Origin: CAZTUH01 sp964620485
GTDB lineage: Bacteria > Pseudomonadota > Gammaproteobacteria > Burkholderiales > Burkholderiaceae_B
Length of the DNA: 39,120 nt
NCBI GenBank assembly: GCA_964620485.1
Contig: CAZUGU010000006.1
Span: 1-39,120 of the forward strand
Reading direction: 5' to 3'
The position numbers and the translations under genes were made by a program. The notes beneath the pieces are model-generated. The model saw only the letters and a list, made by a program, of their open reading frames with translations. It made no database searches and was not told the origin of the DNA. Positions 1-9,121 of this stretch are shown here, piece after piece (positions within the stretch are counted from its first letter, which is position 1; every line of letters begins with the position of its first letter).

Positions 1-8
1 TTCTATTA

Positions 9-1793
9 TTATCGCTTACGTAGTCGAATTGATTTTGGTGTAATTTCTACCAATTCATCTTCATTAATAAATGAAATTGCATATTCTATTGAAATCTGTA
101 TTGGCGGCACTAACCGAATAGCTTCGTCATTTCCAGATGCACGTACATTAGATAATTTCTTTTCCTTAGTTGGATTAACAATCAAGTCATTATATCGGTT
201 ATGAATACCGATGATCATACCCTTATATATTTTTTCTCCTGATGTTATAAACATACGACCTCTATTCTGTAACTTCCATATAGAATATGCTACAGAATTA
301 CCATTAACTTGACTAACCAATACTCCATTTTTTCTTTTATTAACAGTATTTATATTTACTGGTCGATACAAATTAAATGTATGGTTCATTACACCTTTTC
401 CATGCGTTATTGTCATCAAATCATTTTGAAATCCAATTAGAAATCTAGATGGAATAATATATTCCAATTCAATAGAACCATATTTATCAGGTGTTATGTT
501 TTTTAACTCTGCTTGCCTATAAGAAAGTTCTTTCATAACATGGCCTTGATAAATATTTTCAACTCTAATAATCAGAGATTCAAAAGGTTCATTCTGAACA
601 CCATTAATTTCTTTATAGATAACTTCAGGACATGATACAGCTAATTCATATCCTTCTCGTCGCATTGTTTCTAGTAGAATTGCTAAGTGTAGTTCTCCAC
701 GGCCAGATACTTCAAATATCGAATCAGAATTTGTCTTTGATACACGTAATGCCACGTTTGATTTTAGTTCGAGAGTTAAACGATCATAAATTTGGCGACT
801 TGTTATGAATTTTCCTTCATGTCCTGCAAATGGCGAATTATTTACCATTAAATTTATTTTAAAAGTTGGACTATCAATATTTAATATTGGTAGTGGTTCT
901 GTAAAATTTGGATCAGAAATCGTTGTACCAATATCAATATTTTCAGTTACATTAATTGAAACTATATTTCCAGCATCGGCTTTATCAACCGAAACACGTT
1001 CTAGTCCATGAAATTCCTGAATTCGATTGATTCGTCCCTTTTTGATAGGACCATCATTTCCTAAACGAAACGCAATTTGCATTCCTGAATATGCAAAACC
1101 CCGATTTATACGACCTATTCCCATTTGACCAATATAAGTATCATAATCGATAGATGTAATCTGCATTTGAAACGGACCATCACAACAACATTTATTTTGT
1201 GGGATATATTTTATGATCGCTTCAAATAGCGGTTCCATATTACCATTCTTGACATCTGGACTAAGACTTGCAAAACCAGATAATCCAGATGTGTAAATTA
1301 TTGGAAAATCTAATTGTTCATCAGTTGCTCCTAATTGATCAAATAAATCAAATGTAGCATCAATTACATAGTCTGGACGAGAACCAATCCGATCAATCTT
1401 ATTAATTACTACTATTGGTTTTAATCCTAATGATAAGAATTTTTTTGCAATGAAGATAGTTTGTGGCATCGGACCTTCAACTGCATCTATCAAAATCAAT
1501 ACGCCATCAACCATAGAAAGAACCCGTTCAACTTCACCACCGAAATCAGCGTGTCCAGGAGTATCTAAAATATTAATTCGTATATCATTATATTTAATAG
1601 AACAATTTTTGGATAAAATCGTAATGCCTCGTTCTTTTTCTAAAGAATTTGAATCAAGTATTCGATCTGTTATAATTTGATTTTTATATAAAGCGCCAGA
1701 TTGTATAAGCAACTGATTAATTAATGTTGTTTTTCCATGGTCAACATGAGCTACAACAGCAAGATTTCTTAATTTACTTTTATTGGATGACAT
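9..1793 (-). CDS. typA: Ribosome-associated translational GTPase TypA/BipA
   Basis: Translational GTPase of the EF-G/LepA superfamily that acts on the ribosome, linked in other bacteria to 50S assembly and stress adaptation. The 594-residue product is close to the usual length of about 600. The GTPase signatures are all present: AHVDHGKTT at residues 15-23 (P-loop), ERGITI near 54-59 (switch I), DTPGH at 77-81, and NKIDR at 131-135. The elongation-factor domains II, III and V and the TypA-specific C-terminal part follow without interruption. The start is the ATG opening MSSNKSKLRNL, which fits the family. The gene lies 221 bases downstream of rho on the same strand; that gap shows only a weak hairpin near 1914-1930. 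Nothing looks degraded, in contrast to the topoisomerase genes nearby. Confidence 0.97.
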   Translation of the reverse strand: MSSNKSKLRNLAVVAHVDHGKTTLINQLLIQSGALYKNQIITDRILDSNSLEKERGITILSKNCSIKYNDIRINILDTPGHADFGGEVERVLSMVDGVLILIDAVEGPMPQTIFIAKKFLSLGLKPIVVINKIDRIGSRPDYVIDATFDLFDQLGATDEQLDFPIIYTSGLSGFASLSPDVKNGNMEPLFEAIIKYIPQNKCCCDGPFQMQITSIDYDTYIGQMGIGRINRGFAYSGMQIAFRLGNDGPIKKGRINRIQEFHGLERVSVDKADAGNIVSINVTENIDIGTTISDPNFTEPLPILNIDSPTFKINLMVNNSPFAGHEGKFITSRQIYDRLTLELKSNVALRVSKTNSDSIFEVSGRGELHLAILLETMRREGYELAVSCPEVIYKEINGVQNEPFESLIIRVENIYQGHVMKELSYRQAELKNITPDKYGSIELEYIIPSRFLIGFQNDLMTITHGKGVMNHTFNLYRPVNINTVNKRKNGVLVSQVNGNSVAYSIWKLQNRGRMFITSGEKIYKGMIIGIHNRYNDLIVNPTKEKKLSNVRASGNDEAIRLVPPIQISIEYAISFINEDELVEITPKSIRLRKR

Positions 1794-2014
1794 TATACAT
1801 TTATATTATTTAAGGCTATCATAAGTAAAAACTTAAAATGTTTACTACATTTACAAATCTCAATAGCATAGATCAAAATTTATTAACTGCAATATTATAT
1901 ATTTTCTAATTCCAGGTTTTTTATAAAACTTGATCTGAAGCTTTATTTTGTACAATAAAATCATAATCTTAATTTAAGAGATTATCATGGTTTAGGGTAT
2001 AGAAAATATTTCAT

Positions 2015-3271
2015 CTATTTTTTCATCATATGAAAGAACTCAGAATTAGTTCGAGTAGTACGCATTTTATCCATTATGAATTCCATAGATTGGATTTCAT
2101 CCATATCATGAATAAACTTGCGTAAGACCCATACCTTCTGCAAGATATCAGGTTTAATTAAAAGCTCTTCTCGACGTGTACCAGATTTATTAAGATTTAT
2201 AGCTGGATATACGCGTTTCTCAGCCAATCGACGCTCAAGATGAATCTCTGAATTACCTGTTCCTTTAAATTCTTCATAAATAACTTCATCCATTCTACTA
2301 CCTGTCTCAATTAGTGCTGTTCCTAATATTGTTAATGAACCACCTTCTTCTAAATTACGTGCAGCGCCAAAAAAACGTTTAGGGCGTTGTAGTGCATTGG
2401 AATCTACACCACCAGTTAGAACCTTTCCTGAAACAGGTACTACCGTATTATAAGCTCTAGCTAACCGAGTAATTGAATCAAGTAAGATTACCACGTCCTT
2501 TTTCATTTCAACTAAGCGTTTAGCTTTTTCAATTACCATTTCAGCTACTTGAATATGTCGTATAGCCGGTTCATCAAATGTAGAAGCAACAACTTCTCCA
2601 CGTACTGTTTGCTGCATCTCTGTTACTTCTTCTGGACGCTCATCAACTAATAAAACAATTACAGTTGCATCGGTAAAATTTGTTGTAATAGCATGTGCTA
2701 TATGTTGCATCATTACAGTTTTTCCAGATTTTGGGCTCGCAACTATTAGTCCACGTTGCCCTCTTCCAATCGGCGCAAAAACATCTAGAATACGACCAGT
2801 GAGATTTTCTTCACTTCTAACATTACGCTCTAATCTCATTAATTTATCTGGATGTAATGGTGTTAAATTTTCAAACATAATACGATGTTTAATACTATCA
2901 GGTATGACGCCATTAACTTTATCAACTTTTATGAGTGCAAAATAACGTTCACCATCTTTTGGAGTACGAACTTCACCCTCGATAGAATCTCCAGTATGTA
3001 AGCTAAATCTACGAATTTGAGATGGCGACATATAGATATCATCAGTACTCGCAAGATATGATGTTTCAGGAGAACGCAGAAAACCAAAACCATCAGGCAA
3101 GACTTCTAATACCCCATCACCAAAAATTTGCTCACCTAACTTAGCCTGACGTTTCATAATAGAAAATATCAGTTCTTGTTTACGTAAGCGACTAGCATTA
3201 TCGATTTCCAAGCTAGTAGCTATTTCTAATAACTGTGAAACATGTAACGTCTTCAGTTCATTTAGATGCAT
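2015..3271 (-). CDS. rho: Transcription termination factor Rho
   Basis: Hexameric RNA helicase that ends transcription at Rho-dependent sites. The product is 418 residues, the usual betaproteobacterial length, if translation begins at the ATG opening MHLNELKTLHVSQLL. The open frame extends seven codons further upstream to a TTG at 3292, but those codons have no counterpart in the family. Visible parts are the N-terminal Rho domain, the cold-shock-like RNA-binding domain with LPDGFGFLRSPE, the P-loop SPKSGKT near residue 180, and the Walker B region VVILLDSITRLARAYN. The gene is divergent from the parE remnant. trxA, often found beside rho in related genomes, is not visible here. Rho genes are often autoregulated through their leader, and small hairpins lie upstream (see 3370-3436), but no regulatory element can be demonstrated. 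Confidence 0.97.
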   Translation of the reverse strand: MHLNELKTLHVSQLLEIATSLEIDNASRLRKQELIFSIMKRQAKLGEQIFGDGVLEVLPDGFGFLRSPETSYLASTDDIYMSPSQIRRFSLHTGDSIEGEVRTPKDGERYFALIKVDKVNGVIPDSIKHRIMFENLTPLHPDKLMRLERNVRSEENLTGRILDVFAPIGRGQRGLIVASPKSGKTVMMQHIAHAITTNFTDATVIVLLVDERPEEVTEMQQTVRGEVVASTFDEPAIRHIQVAEMVIEKAKRLVEMKKDVVILLDSITRLARAYNTVVPVSGKVLTGGVDSNALQRPKRFFGAARNLEEGGSLTILGTALIETGSRMDEVIYEEFKGTGNSEIHLERRLAEKRVYPAINLNKSGTRREELLIKPDILQKVWVLRKFIHDMDEIQSMEFIMDKMRTTRTNSEFFHMMKK

Positions 3272-3946
3272 TGCAATGAATATAAAAAACAAAAGTTGTA
3301 AAGGAATTAATGGATATAATTAATTGTCAATAAAAATAAATTGACTTAGTTTATATATTAAAGTGTATCATTATCTAAAAGATAATATTAATTTCATTTC
3401 TGATAAAAAATAAAATAATATCGAAGATTATTTTATCAAATCAATATATTTACCTGAAATGTTGCAAGAATAAGTTTTGCACAATAGAAATTCTAAATAT
3501 TACGTGATAGCTATCTAATATTAGACTTTTTTTTGAATAGATATCACAAATTGTAAGAATAATTTTGATTATTTATCCAGAGTATCTGTTATAAACTATA
3601 TTTTGTATCTATATCCTATACTTATAACATATAATAATAAAATTATTTGTTTAATAAATATTAAAAGATTAGACGCTAGATACTGCGTTGATTCTTTTTT
3701 AAAAAATTGATAATTTTTTATATAGAAATTAGAAATTATGATATCTATAAAAAATGTTTTAAAGACAATTTTTCCAAAAAAAATCATATTAAATTTATAT
3801 AATATATAGAAAAATAACTATTAATACATAGAAAAACAAGTTTAAAGAAATTTTTTATAGTCAAAATTTATATAAAAAAACTAGAATTTTCTATACCTGA
3901 CAAATAAATTTCATCAACAATCATATGTTGTACTTGAACAACAGTA
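3272..3946. other. Gene-free region between rho and the parE remnant
   Basis: About 675 bases of very AT-rich sequence with no credible gene. It should contain the rho promoter on the minus strand. Two small hairpins are visible: a 7-bp stem with an AAA loop at 3370-3386, and a 10-bp stem (ATAAAATAAT with ATTATTTTAT, 7-base loop) at 3410-3436. The only long frame, on the minus strand near 3596-3787, codes for low-complexity hydrophobic sequence and is probably chance. No thioredoxin remnant was found. Confidence 0.6.
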
Positions 3947-4500
3947 ATGCTATTTTCCAAAGAAACAGAGTTGATTATTTCACAATACAATGAAAACTCA
4001 ATATGAGTTTTATATGGATTAGAATCTATTTGCCAATGCCCAGGAATATATACAAATATAAATAATCCTTTAAACATTGTGCGAGAAATTATTGATAATT
4101 CAATTGATGAAATATTGGCATTGGCTGGATATGGGAAAAATTCAGGTTATCTATCATGCAAATGATAGTATTTCAATTGAAGATGACGATAGGGAATACC
4201 TATTGAATTGCGCAAACGAGAAAACATTTTCACCATAGAATTAATATTTACTCAATTACATACCGGAGGTAAATTTGAAAAGAAGAAAAATACTCCATAT
4301 GTTTTTCAGGTGGTCTACATGTTTTAGGTATTTCAGTAACCAATGCTTTATCAAATAATATTGAAGTTGTATGAAGAAATGAAAATACATATAGATTAAC
4401 TTTTAAGAATGAGAATGTATCAGAATCTTTAGTTAGAATTAATTCTTATAAAAGAAAAAATCAGAGACATATATCCGTGTATGGCCAAATCCTAAATATT

Positions 4501-4528
4501 TTAATAGTTCTATATTAATAGTTCTATA
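4501..4528. repeat. 14-nt perfect tandem duplication in parE remnant
   Basis: Two adjacent identical copies of TTAATAGTTCTATA. Fourteen is not a multiple of three, so the second copy shifts the reading frame of the former parE gene. Confidence 0.85.
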
Positions 4529-4814
4529 GTTCCGTTAAATGATCTAATTTATTTATTACACAGCAAAGCTGCTCTTATGTCAGGAATAAAAATCCTGTTT
4601 ATTAATAAAATTAATGATGAGAAACAGAATTAGAAATTCTGCAATGAATTACACGAATATTTTGAAAGATTTTTACCAGAATTAGATTTAATAGTTCCTA
4701 TAATTTGAAGAAAAGAAACAATTAAAATACAATTCTAAAGAAGATTCATTTCGAAATGAAGAATTTTAATGAATTGTGAAGTATAGTCCGAATCACAAAA
4801 TGTCTTGCGAGGAT

Positions 4815-4870
4815 CGTTAACCTAATTCCAACTGTATTAGACGATACACATGAATTGAATTAGGTTAACG
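4815..4870. repeat. 14-bp perfect inverted repeat in parE remnant
   Basis: CGTTAACCTAATTC at 4815-4828 is the exact reverse complement of GAATTAGGTTAACG at 4857-4870, with a 28-base spacer that itself contains a short TGTAT/ATACA pairing. The left arm still encodes the conserved VNLIP of ParE. The right arm replaces what should encode the AGLR that follows THE. Confidence 0.85.
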
Positions 4871-5442
4871 TAAAGATCTTTTCTCAACAATCAAAGAATT
4901 TCTTAAAAATTACATAAGTTATCTCATAGCTCATAAGGAAATTAAAATATCTCCTGAAGATGTTTTTAAAAAACTAATTTTATCTTGTTAATCAGGATAT
5001 TAAATCCTCAATTTTCAAGGTTAAGTTAAGGAAAAATTAAATGATCGAGACATTTTATGTTTAATAAGCGATTGTATTAAAAATGCATTTGCTTTATGGT
5101 TAAACGATAATATTGAATATAGAAGATGATTAAATTAGATTTATAATACAAAAAACTCAGATAAGATTTTTTTAAGTGAAAAACAAATCAAAATAAGAAT
5201 CTCGGAATATTAATTCTTACAGAAGAAAGACTAACTGATTGTGAGTCTATCGATATTTATCAGAACGAAATATTTTTAATAGAATGAGATTCTGCTGGTT
5301 GTTCAGCAAAAATGTAGCGTAATAAGAAATTTCAAGAAATTTTACCATTACGGGGAAAATATTAAATGCATGGAAAATTGATAAAAATAATCTATTTTTT
5401 AATAAAGAAATTTATAAAATAGCCATATCTATAAAAGATCCA

Positions 5443-5481
5443 CGTGGCTTGTATGATTCGTGGATTGTATGATTGTATGAT
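5443..5481. repeat. 16-nt near-perfect tandem duplication in parE remnant
   Basis: CGTGGCTTGTATGATT (5443-5458) is followed directly by CGTGGATTGTATGATT (5459-5474), differing at one position. A further partial copy, GTATGAT, runs to 5481. Confidence 0.8.
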
Positions 5482-5699
5482 AATCCTAATCTATCTAATA
5501 TTCGGTATGGTAGAATTTGTATTCTTGCAGATTCTGATATTAATGATCTATATATTCAAGTTCTCTTATTAGCTTTATTTTTTAGATATTTCCCAAAATT
5601 AGTTGAATTAGGCTATATTTTTTATAGCTAAATCATCATTATTTCGCATAGATATCTTTGGAAAAATTCGTAAGGATTCTATTTAAAGAATATACTATC

Positions 5700-5745
5700 T
5701 TTGATACGAAAGAATTAGAAATTTTGATACGAAAGAATTAGAAAT
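5700..5745. repeat. 23-nt perfect tandem duplication in parE remnant
   Basis: Two identical 23-base copies, each beginning TTTGATACGAAAGAATT, abut at 5722/5723. Each copy reads FDTKELEI in one frame, so a single short coding segment was duplicated with a frame shift. Confidence 0.88.
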
Positions 5746-5952
5746 AACTAAAAAGAAAATATTTAAAAATGGTATAAAAGAAGAATCACTTATCATTAGC
5801 CATTTTAAAGGTCTTAATGAAATGAATTCAAATCAACTATAGGAAACTACTATGAATCCTAATACAAGACAATTATTGGCTATAACTTATTGTGACTTAA
5901 CTTTTGAACAGACAACCAACATATTTAATATATTACAAGAAAAGAAAAAATC

Positions 5953-5978
5953 TTTTTATCGATGATTTTTATCGATGA
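5953..5978. repeat. 13-nt perfect tandem duplication near parE end
   Basis: TTTTTATCGATGA occurs twice head to tail, shifting the frame close to the former ParE C-terminus. Confidence 0.85.
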
Positions 5979-6731
5979 ATGTGGATCAAAAAAGAGAGCA
6001 ATCAAATTAATCCAGATTTTTTAAAAAAATTAATTAATCTAATTAAAAAAAATTAAAGATTAAGCAATAAAAATTCATTTAATTCTTTATTTAGATGATT
6101 ATTTTTTTAATTGTGTTAATGATGCGAAGAAATGATACAAAATACACAAAGTGATTCTGAAAATGTAGTACGATATAACCAAGAAAAAAATCTTACACTA
6201 GCACTTTGTGTCAAACAAACATATTTTAGATTATGCTGTTTCTGTTATACGAAGTTGTGCTTTACCTAATATCGCCGATGATCAAAAAATTGATTCAGAG
6301 ACGAATTTTATATGCAATGTATCAATGCGCCTAAACGAGGATATTAAATCAGTTGAATCTGCACGTGTCATTGGTAATGTTTTAGGAAAATATCATCCTC
6401 ATGGTGATTATGCTACTTATGATGAAATGATTCGTATGACTCAAACCTTTTTTACGATACCCTTTAATTGATTGTCATGGAAATTTGTGGTCTCGTGATT
6501 GTGATAACACTTCCGCAATACGGTATACAGAAGTACATCTAACATCAATCTCAAAATTATTACTTGATGAATTAGATGAATATACTATAGATTTTATTTC
6601 GAATTATGATGATAATCAAAAAGAACTAACAGTTTTTCTATCACGGTTTCCAATGATACTTTTAAATGGCACATCTGGAATTGCAATAGGTATGACTATT
6701 GAAATAGCTTTGCATAATATACGAGAAGTAG

Positions 6732-6752
6732 CACAAGCATAACACAAGCATG
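6732..6752. repeat. 11-nt tandem duplication breaking parC
   Basis: CACAAGCATAA is followed by CACAAGCATG. The first copy ends the readable parC frame at REVAQA-stop. Removing 11 bases would restore REVAQACIALI, which is what the family would have. Confidence 0.85.
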
Positions 6753-7433
6753 TATAGCTCTAATAAAACCCAGATTTATCCGACAAAAAACTAAGTGAAT
6801 TAATTCTAGGACCTAATTTTCCAGGTAATAGACATATCATATCTACCTCTGAAAATATTATTAATGTTTATATGTCTAGACGCGGTTCACTAAAAATAAG
6901 AGCTAAATAGGTATTTGAAGAAATTACACAAGAAAAGTAGAGATTAGCTATTACAGAATTATCATCTAATACTTCTGGAAAAAAATATTAGAAGAGATTC
7001 ATGAACTGAGTGAATTGTCCAAAAAATTAAGCCAAGCCAGAAAGAGTCAACAGAAGATCAAAAACAGAATAAGATTATTATGATAAACTTATTACATGTT
7101 GTCTGGTGTTGTTCGAGATAAATCTAATAAAACTGCATCTATTCGTTTGATATTTGAGTCTAAAAATTCTAATTTTGATAAAATTCAATTCATCAATATT
7201 CTATTAAAAAAAGACTAGTATGGAAAATAATATATCCATAAATATGATATCCATTGGAATGGATGGTAAGCCATTCCAAAAAAGCTTACGTAATATCTTA
7301 ATAGAATGATTAAAGTTTCAATTTGATGATTATATTATATTGTGTTTATTTTTGCTTAAATAAGATAATTGATCGCGTTAATCTTGTTAAATGGAATGGC
7401 TTTTAACCTATCGAAATATTCATGAAATAGTTC

Positions 7434-7459
7434 AAATAATACATATAAATAATACATAC
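7434..7459. repeat. 13-nt tandem duplication in parC remnant
   Basis: AAATAATACATAT and AAATAATACATAC are adjacent and differ only at the last base. Confidence 0.75.
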
Positions 7460-7624
7460 TATGGATAATCCTAAAAATGTACTAGTTCAAAAATTTTTAC
7501 TATCTGGAAAAACAAACTCAAGAAATATTAGATATGCATTTATATCAAATAGCACGTTTAGAAGAATTAAAAATTAATCAGGAACTATTAGATATAAATA
7601 AAGAAAAGGTACTTTTGCAAAAGA

Positions 7625-7668
7625 TTTTTAATCAATAAAAATTTTCTTAAATATTTATTGATTAAAAA
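7625..7668. repeat. 15-bp perfect inverted repeat in parC remnant
   Basis: TTTTTAATCAATAAA at 7625-7639 pairs exactly with TTTATTGATTAAAAA at 7654-7668 across a 14-base spacer. The right arm still encodes part of a conserved ParC segment (LIKKIKYD), so it is probably the older sequence. Confidence 0.8.
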
Positions 7669-7981
7669 AATCAAATATGATTCATATGAAATATGATGAT
7701 GATCGTTGTACTTCGATAAAATCGATACAATATGCAACATTGAAAATAAAACTGCTAAAAGAACTAGCTACCCGTAATACTTTCTAAAAAGTTTTGGATT
7801 CAATTCTATAAAGGTCATGATCATGACATATTGAAATTCAGTTTTAAGCAAGGTGATATCTTGGATCAAATATTTAAATGTCAAAGTTTAGTACACTGGT
7901 AATATTTAGCAATATAGGTCATATATACAGTGATTCTATAAATCATTTGTTATACATGATTAATAACAATATTCCTATTAA

Positions 7982-8033
7982 TACATTAATTAATGTAGAT
8001 TAATTAATCTTGAATTCAACTCTTGAATTGAAC
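7982..8033. repeat. Two short palindromes and a 13-nt tandem duplication
   Basis: TACATTAATTAATGTA (7982-7997) and AGATTAATTAATCT (7997-8010) are each self-complementary and adjoin. They are followed by TCTTGAATTCAAC and TCTTGAATTGAAC in tandem (8008-8033, one mismatch). All lie in the degraded C-terminal part of parC. Confidence 0.7.
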
Positions 8034-8460
8034 ATAGTATTGTTTTTTAGTCTACACAATCGTTTTTTAATAATAAAGAAAATGATTTAGATTTTATATG
8101 TTAAGGTGATATAAAGGGTTACTAACGAGAATTACCAACGAAACGAGTGGAAATTAGTCAAATTAAAACTTAGTGATGTTTTAATAAAACCTATTCATAT
8201 CGATCAAAATTAAACACAACTAGTACTTTTATCTGAAAAAACAATGTTTAATTTTTAATATTAGTAAAGTTCGTACATTGCCAAATAGAGGTAATGATTT
8301 TTATTAATGAAACTAGATAATTAAGATTATATTGCTCAAATTACTTTAATTGGGACAAATAAATTACGGGTAAGTGGAATTTATCGAAAAATGTAGAGTA
8401 AATAGTTTTACAGGAAATTCATTAAAAATCCTATCTTGGAAAATGATCAAATAAAGAGTA

Positions 8461-9121
8461 TTTGTTTAAAGTTCTTCAAAAAACCAGTGATCTTTCGAGT
8501 TTTTTAAAAGAAGAAATATAAAAAAAGAAATAGAAATTTAATTTAATTTAATTGCAATGCTATTAATCTCAACGCAGATCTAAATTTATTTCTAATGAAT
8601 TTATCTAAAATTTATTTATTCAATTATTTTAAAACTTATTCTGATATTGCTAAAATTTAAAATTAAATTGAACTAAATACAGTCTGGACTTGGTTTGATT
8701 TTTATCAAAAATCTTATTAAATCTTAATCATTGATCAATTATTAATTCTTATGTATTCAAATACACTGAAGTACCTAATGAAATACAAACTTTATGATTA
8801 AATTCTCTTAAGAGAATAAAAATATGGATATCAAAATAAGATAATAATAATTATGAGATAAAACTTGAAAATAGTTAGACTAAAAATCGGCTTAATATCA
8901 TATAAATAATATGAACAAAATTTCATAAAATTCTGAATTTTTATCTTAATTTAAGAATTATTCAATATTGATTTAAATAAGTAAAAATAAGTTAGAAACG
9001 AGATTATTATTCTATTTCATTATTTTAAAAGTCAATTTAATTTCATAATGAATTCAATGGATTAATTGGTAATGAATCTCGATATATCTGAAATCGTGAT
9101 AAATTCATTGAGATATAATAA
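8461..9121. other. Unreadable stretch after parC
   Basis: About 660 very AT-rich bases with frequent stops in all frames. I see no recognisable protein piece, RNA gene or repeat of note. It is probably the eroded end of parC or the start of the next lost gene. Confidence 0.5.

Larger units (their letters stand above)
3947..6010 (+). pseudogene. parE: Decayed topoisomerase IV subunit B (ParE)
   Basis: This is a topoisomerase IV ATPase subunit that can no longer be translated as one protein. Starting at an ATG, the frame gives a tyrosine/asparagine-rich lead and then SI*VLYGLES, CQCPGIYTN and NPLNIVREIIDNSIDE, matching the ParE N-terminus. GyrB would carry a longer TDD/G insertion at this point. 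Later pieces, in shifting frames, are ELIFTQLHTGGKFEK, FSGGLHVLGISVTNALS, NLIPTVLDDTHE, the DNA-cleavage motif as FLIE*DSAGCSAKM, RICILADSDINDLYIQ, and the C-terminal ETTMNPNTRQLLAI. Stops and frameshifts occur throughout, including inside the conserved EGDSAGG motif. Several frameshifts coincide with short tandem duplications (4501-4528, 5443-5474, 5700-5745, 5953-5978). The end is taken at a TAA after a QKREQSN tail and is approximate. Confidence 0.9.
6132..8460 (+). pseudogene. parC: Decayed topoisomerase IV subunit A (ParC)
   Basis: DNA-cleaving subunit of topoisomerase IV, inactivated. The longest readable pieces are at 6208-6471 (LDYAVSVIRSCALPNIADDQK and KYHPHGD) and 6485-6742 (AIRYTE, holding the catalytic tyrosine, and LLNGTSGIAIGMTIEI). 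After further breaks come ILGPNFPGNRHII, RRGSLKIRAK, SGVVRDKSNKTASIRLIFE, MVSIGMDGKPFQKSLRNIL, YQIARLEELKINQELLD (reconstructed across a frameshift) and a degraded C-terminal beta-propeller with GHDHDILKFSFKQGDI. Order and spacing match an intact ParC of roughly 750-780 residues. An 11-base duplication at 6732-6752 both shifts the frame and supplies a stop. It lies about 120 bases downstream of parE. The start is the ATG of MIQNTQSDSEN; the end is uncertain by about 50 bases. Confidence 0.9.

Noticed and set aside
3570..3580. A TTATCCAGA resembling a DnaA box, hinting at an origin
   Set aside because: A single imperfect box without a cluster, dnaA, dnaN or skewed AT-rich 13-mers is no evidence for an origin.
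3596..3787. Minus-strand open frame of 63 codons upstream of rho
   Set aside because: Low-complexity Ile/Lys/Phe sequence with no family resemblance or ribosome binding site; expected by chance in AT-rich DNA.
3868..4077. Minus-strand open frame of 69 codons
   Set aside because: It is the antisense of the recognisable ParE N-terminal remnant.
3947..6010. The first topoisomerase remnant being gyrB instead of parE
   Set aside because: The piece PGIYTN-NPLNIVREIIDNS lacks the longer insertion of GyrB at this place, and the next gene fits ParC, giving the parE-parC order.
4501..8033. Many short direct repeats that could suggest a CRISPR array or mobile element
   Set aside because: Each repeat is a different sequence, present only as two head-to-tail copies without spacers, and they sit inside broken genes. 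No cas genes, transposase or terminal inverted repeats are seen.
3947..8460. Possibility that parE/parC are still expressed through transcriptional slippage at A or T runs
   Set aside because: Slippage can rescue single frameshifts in some symbionts, but here there are many in-frame stops and 11-23 base duplications not located at homopolymers.
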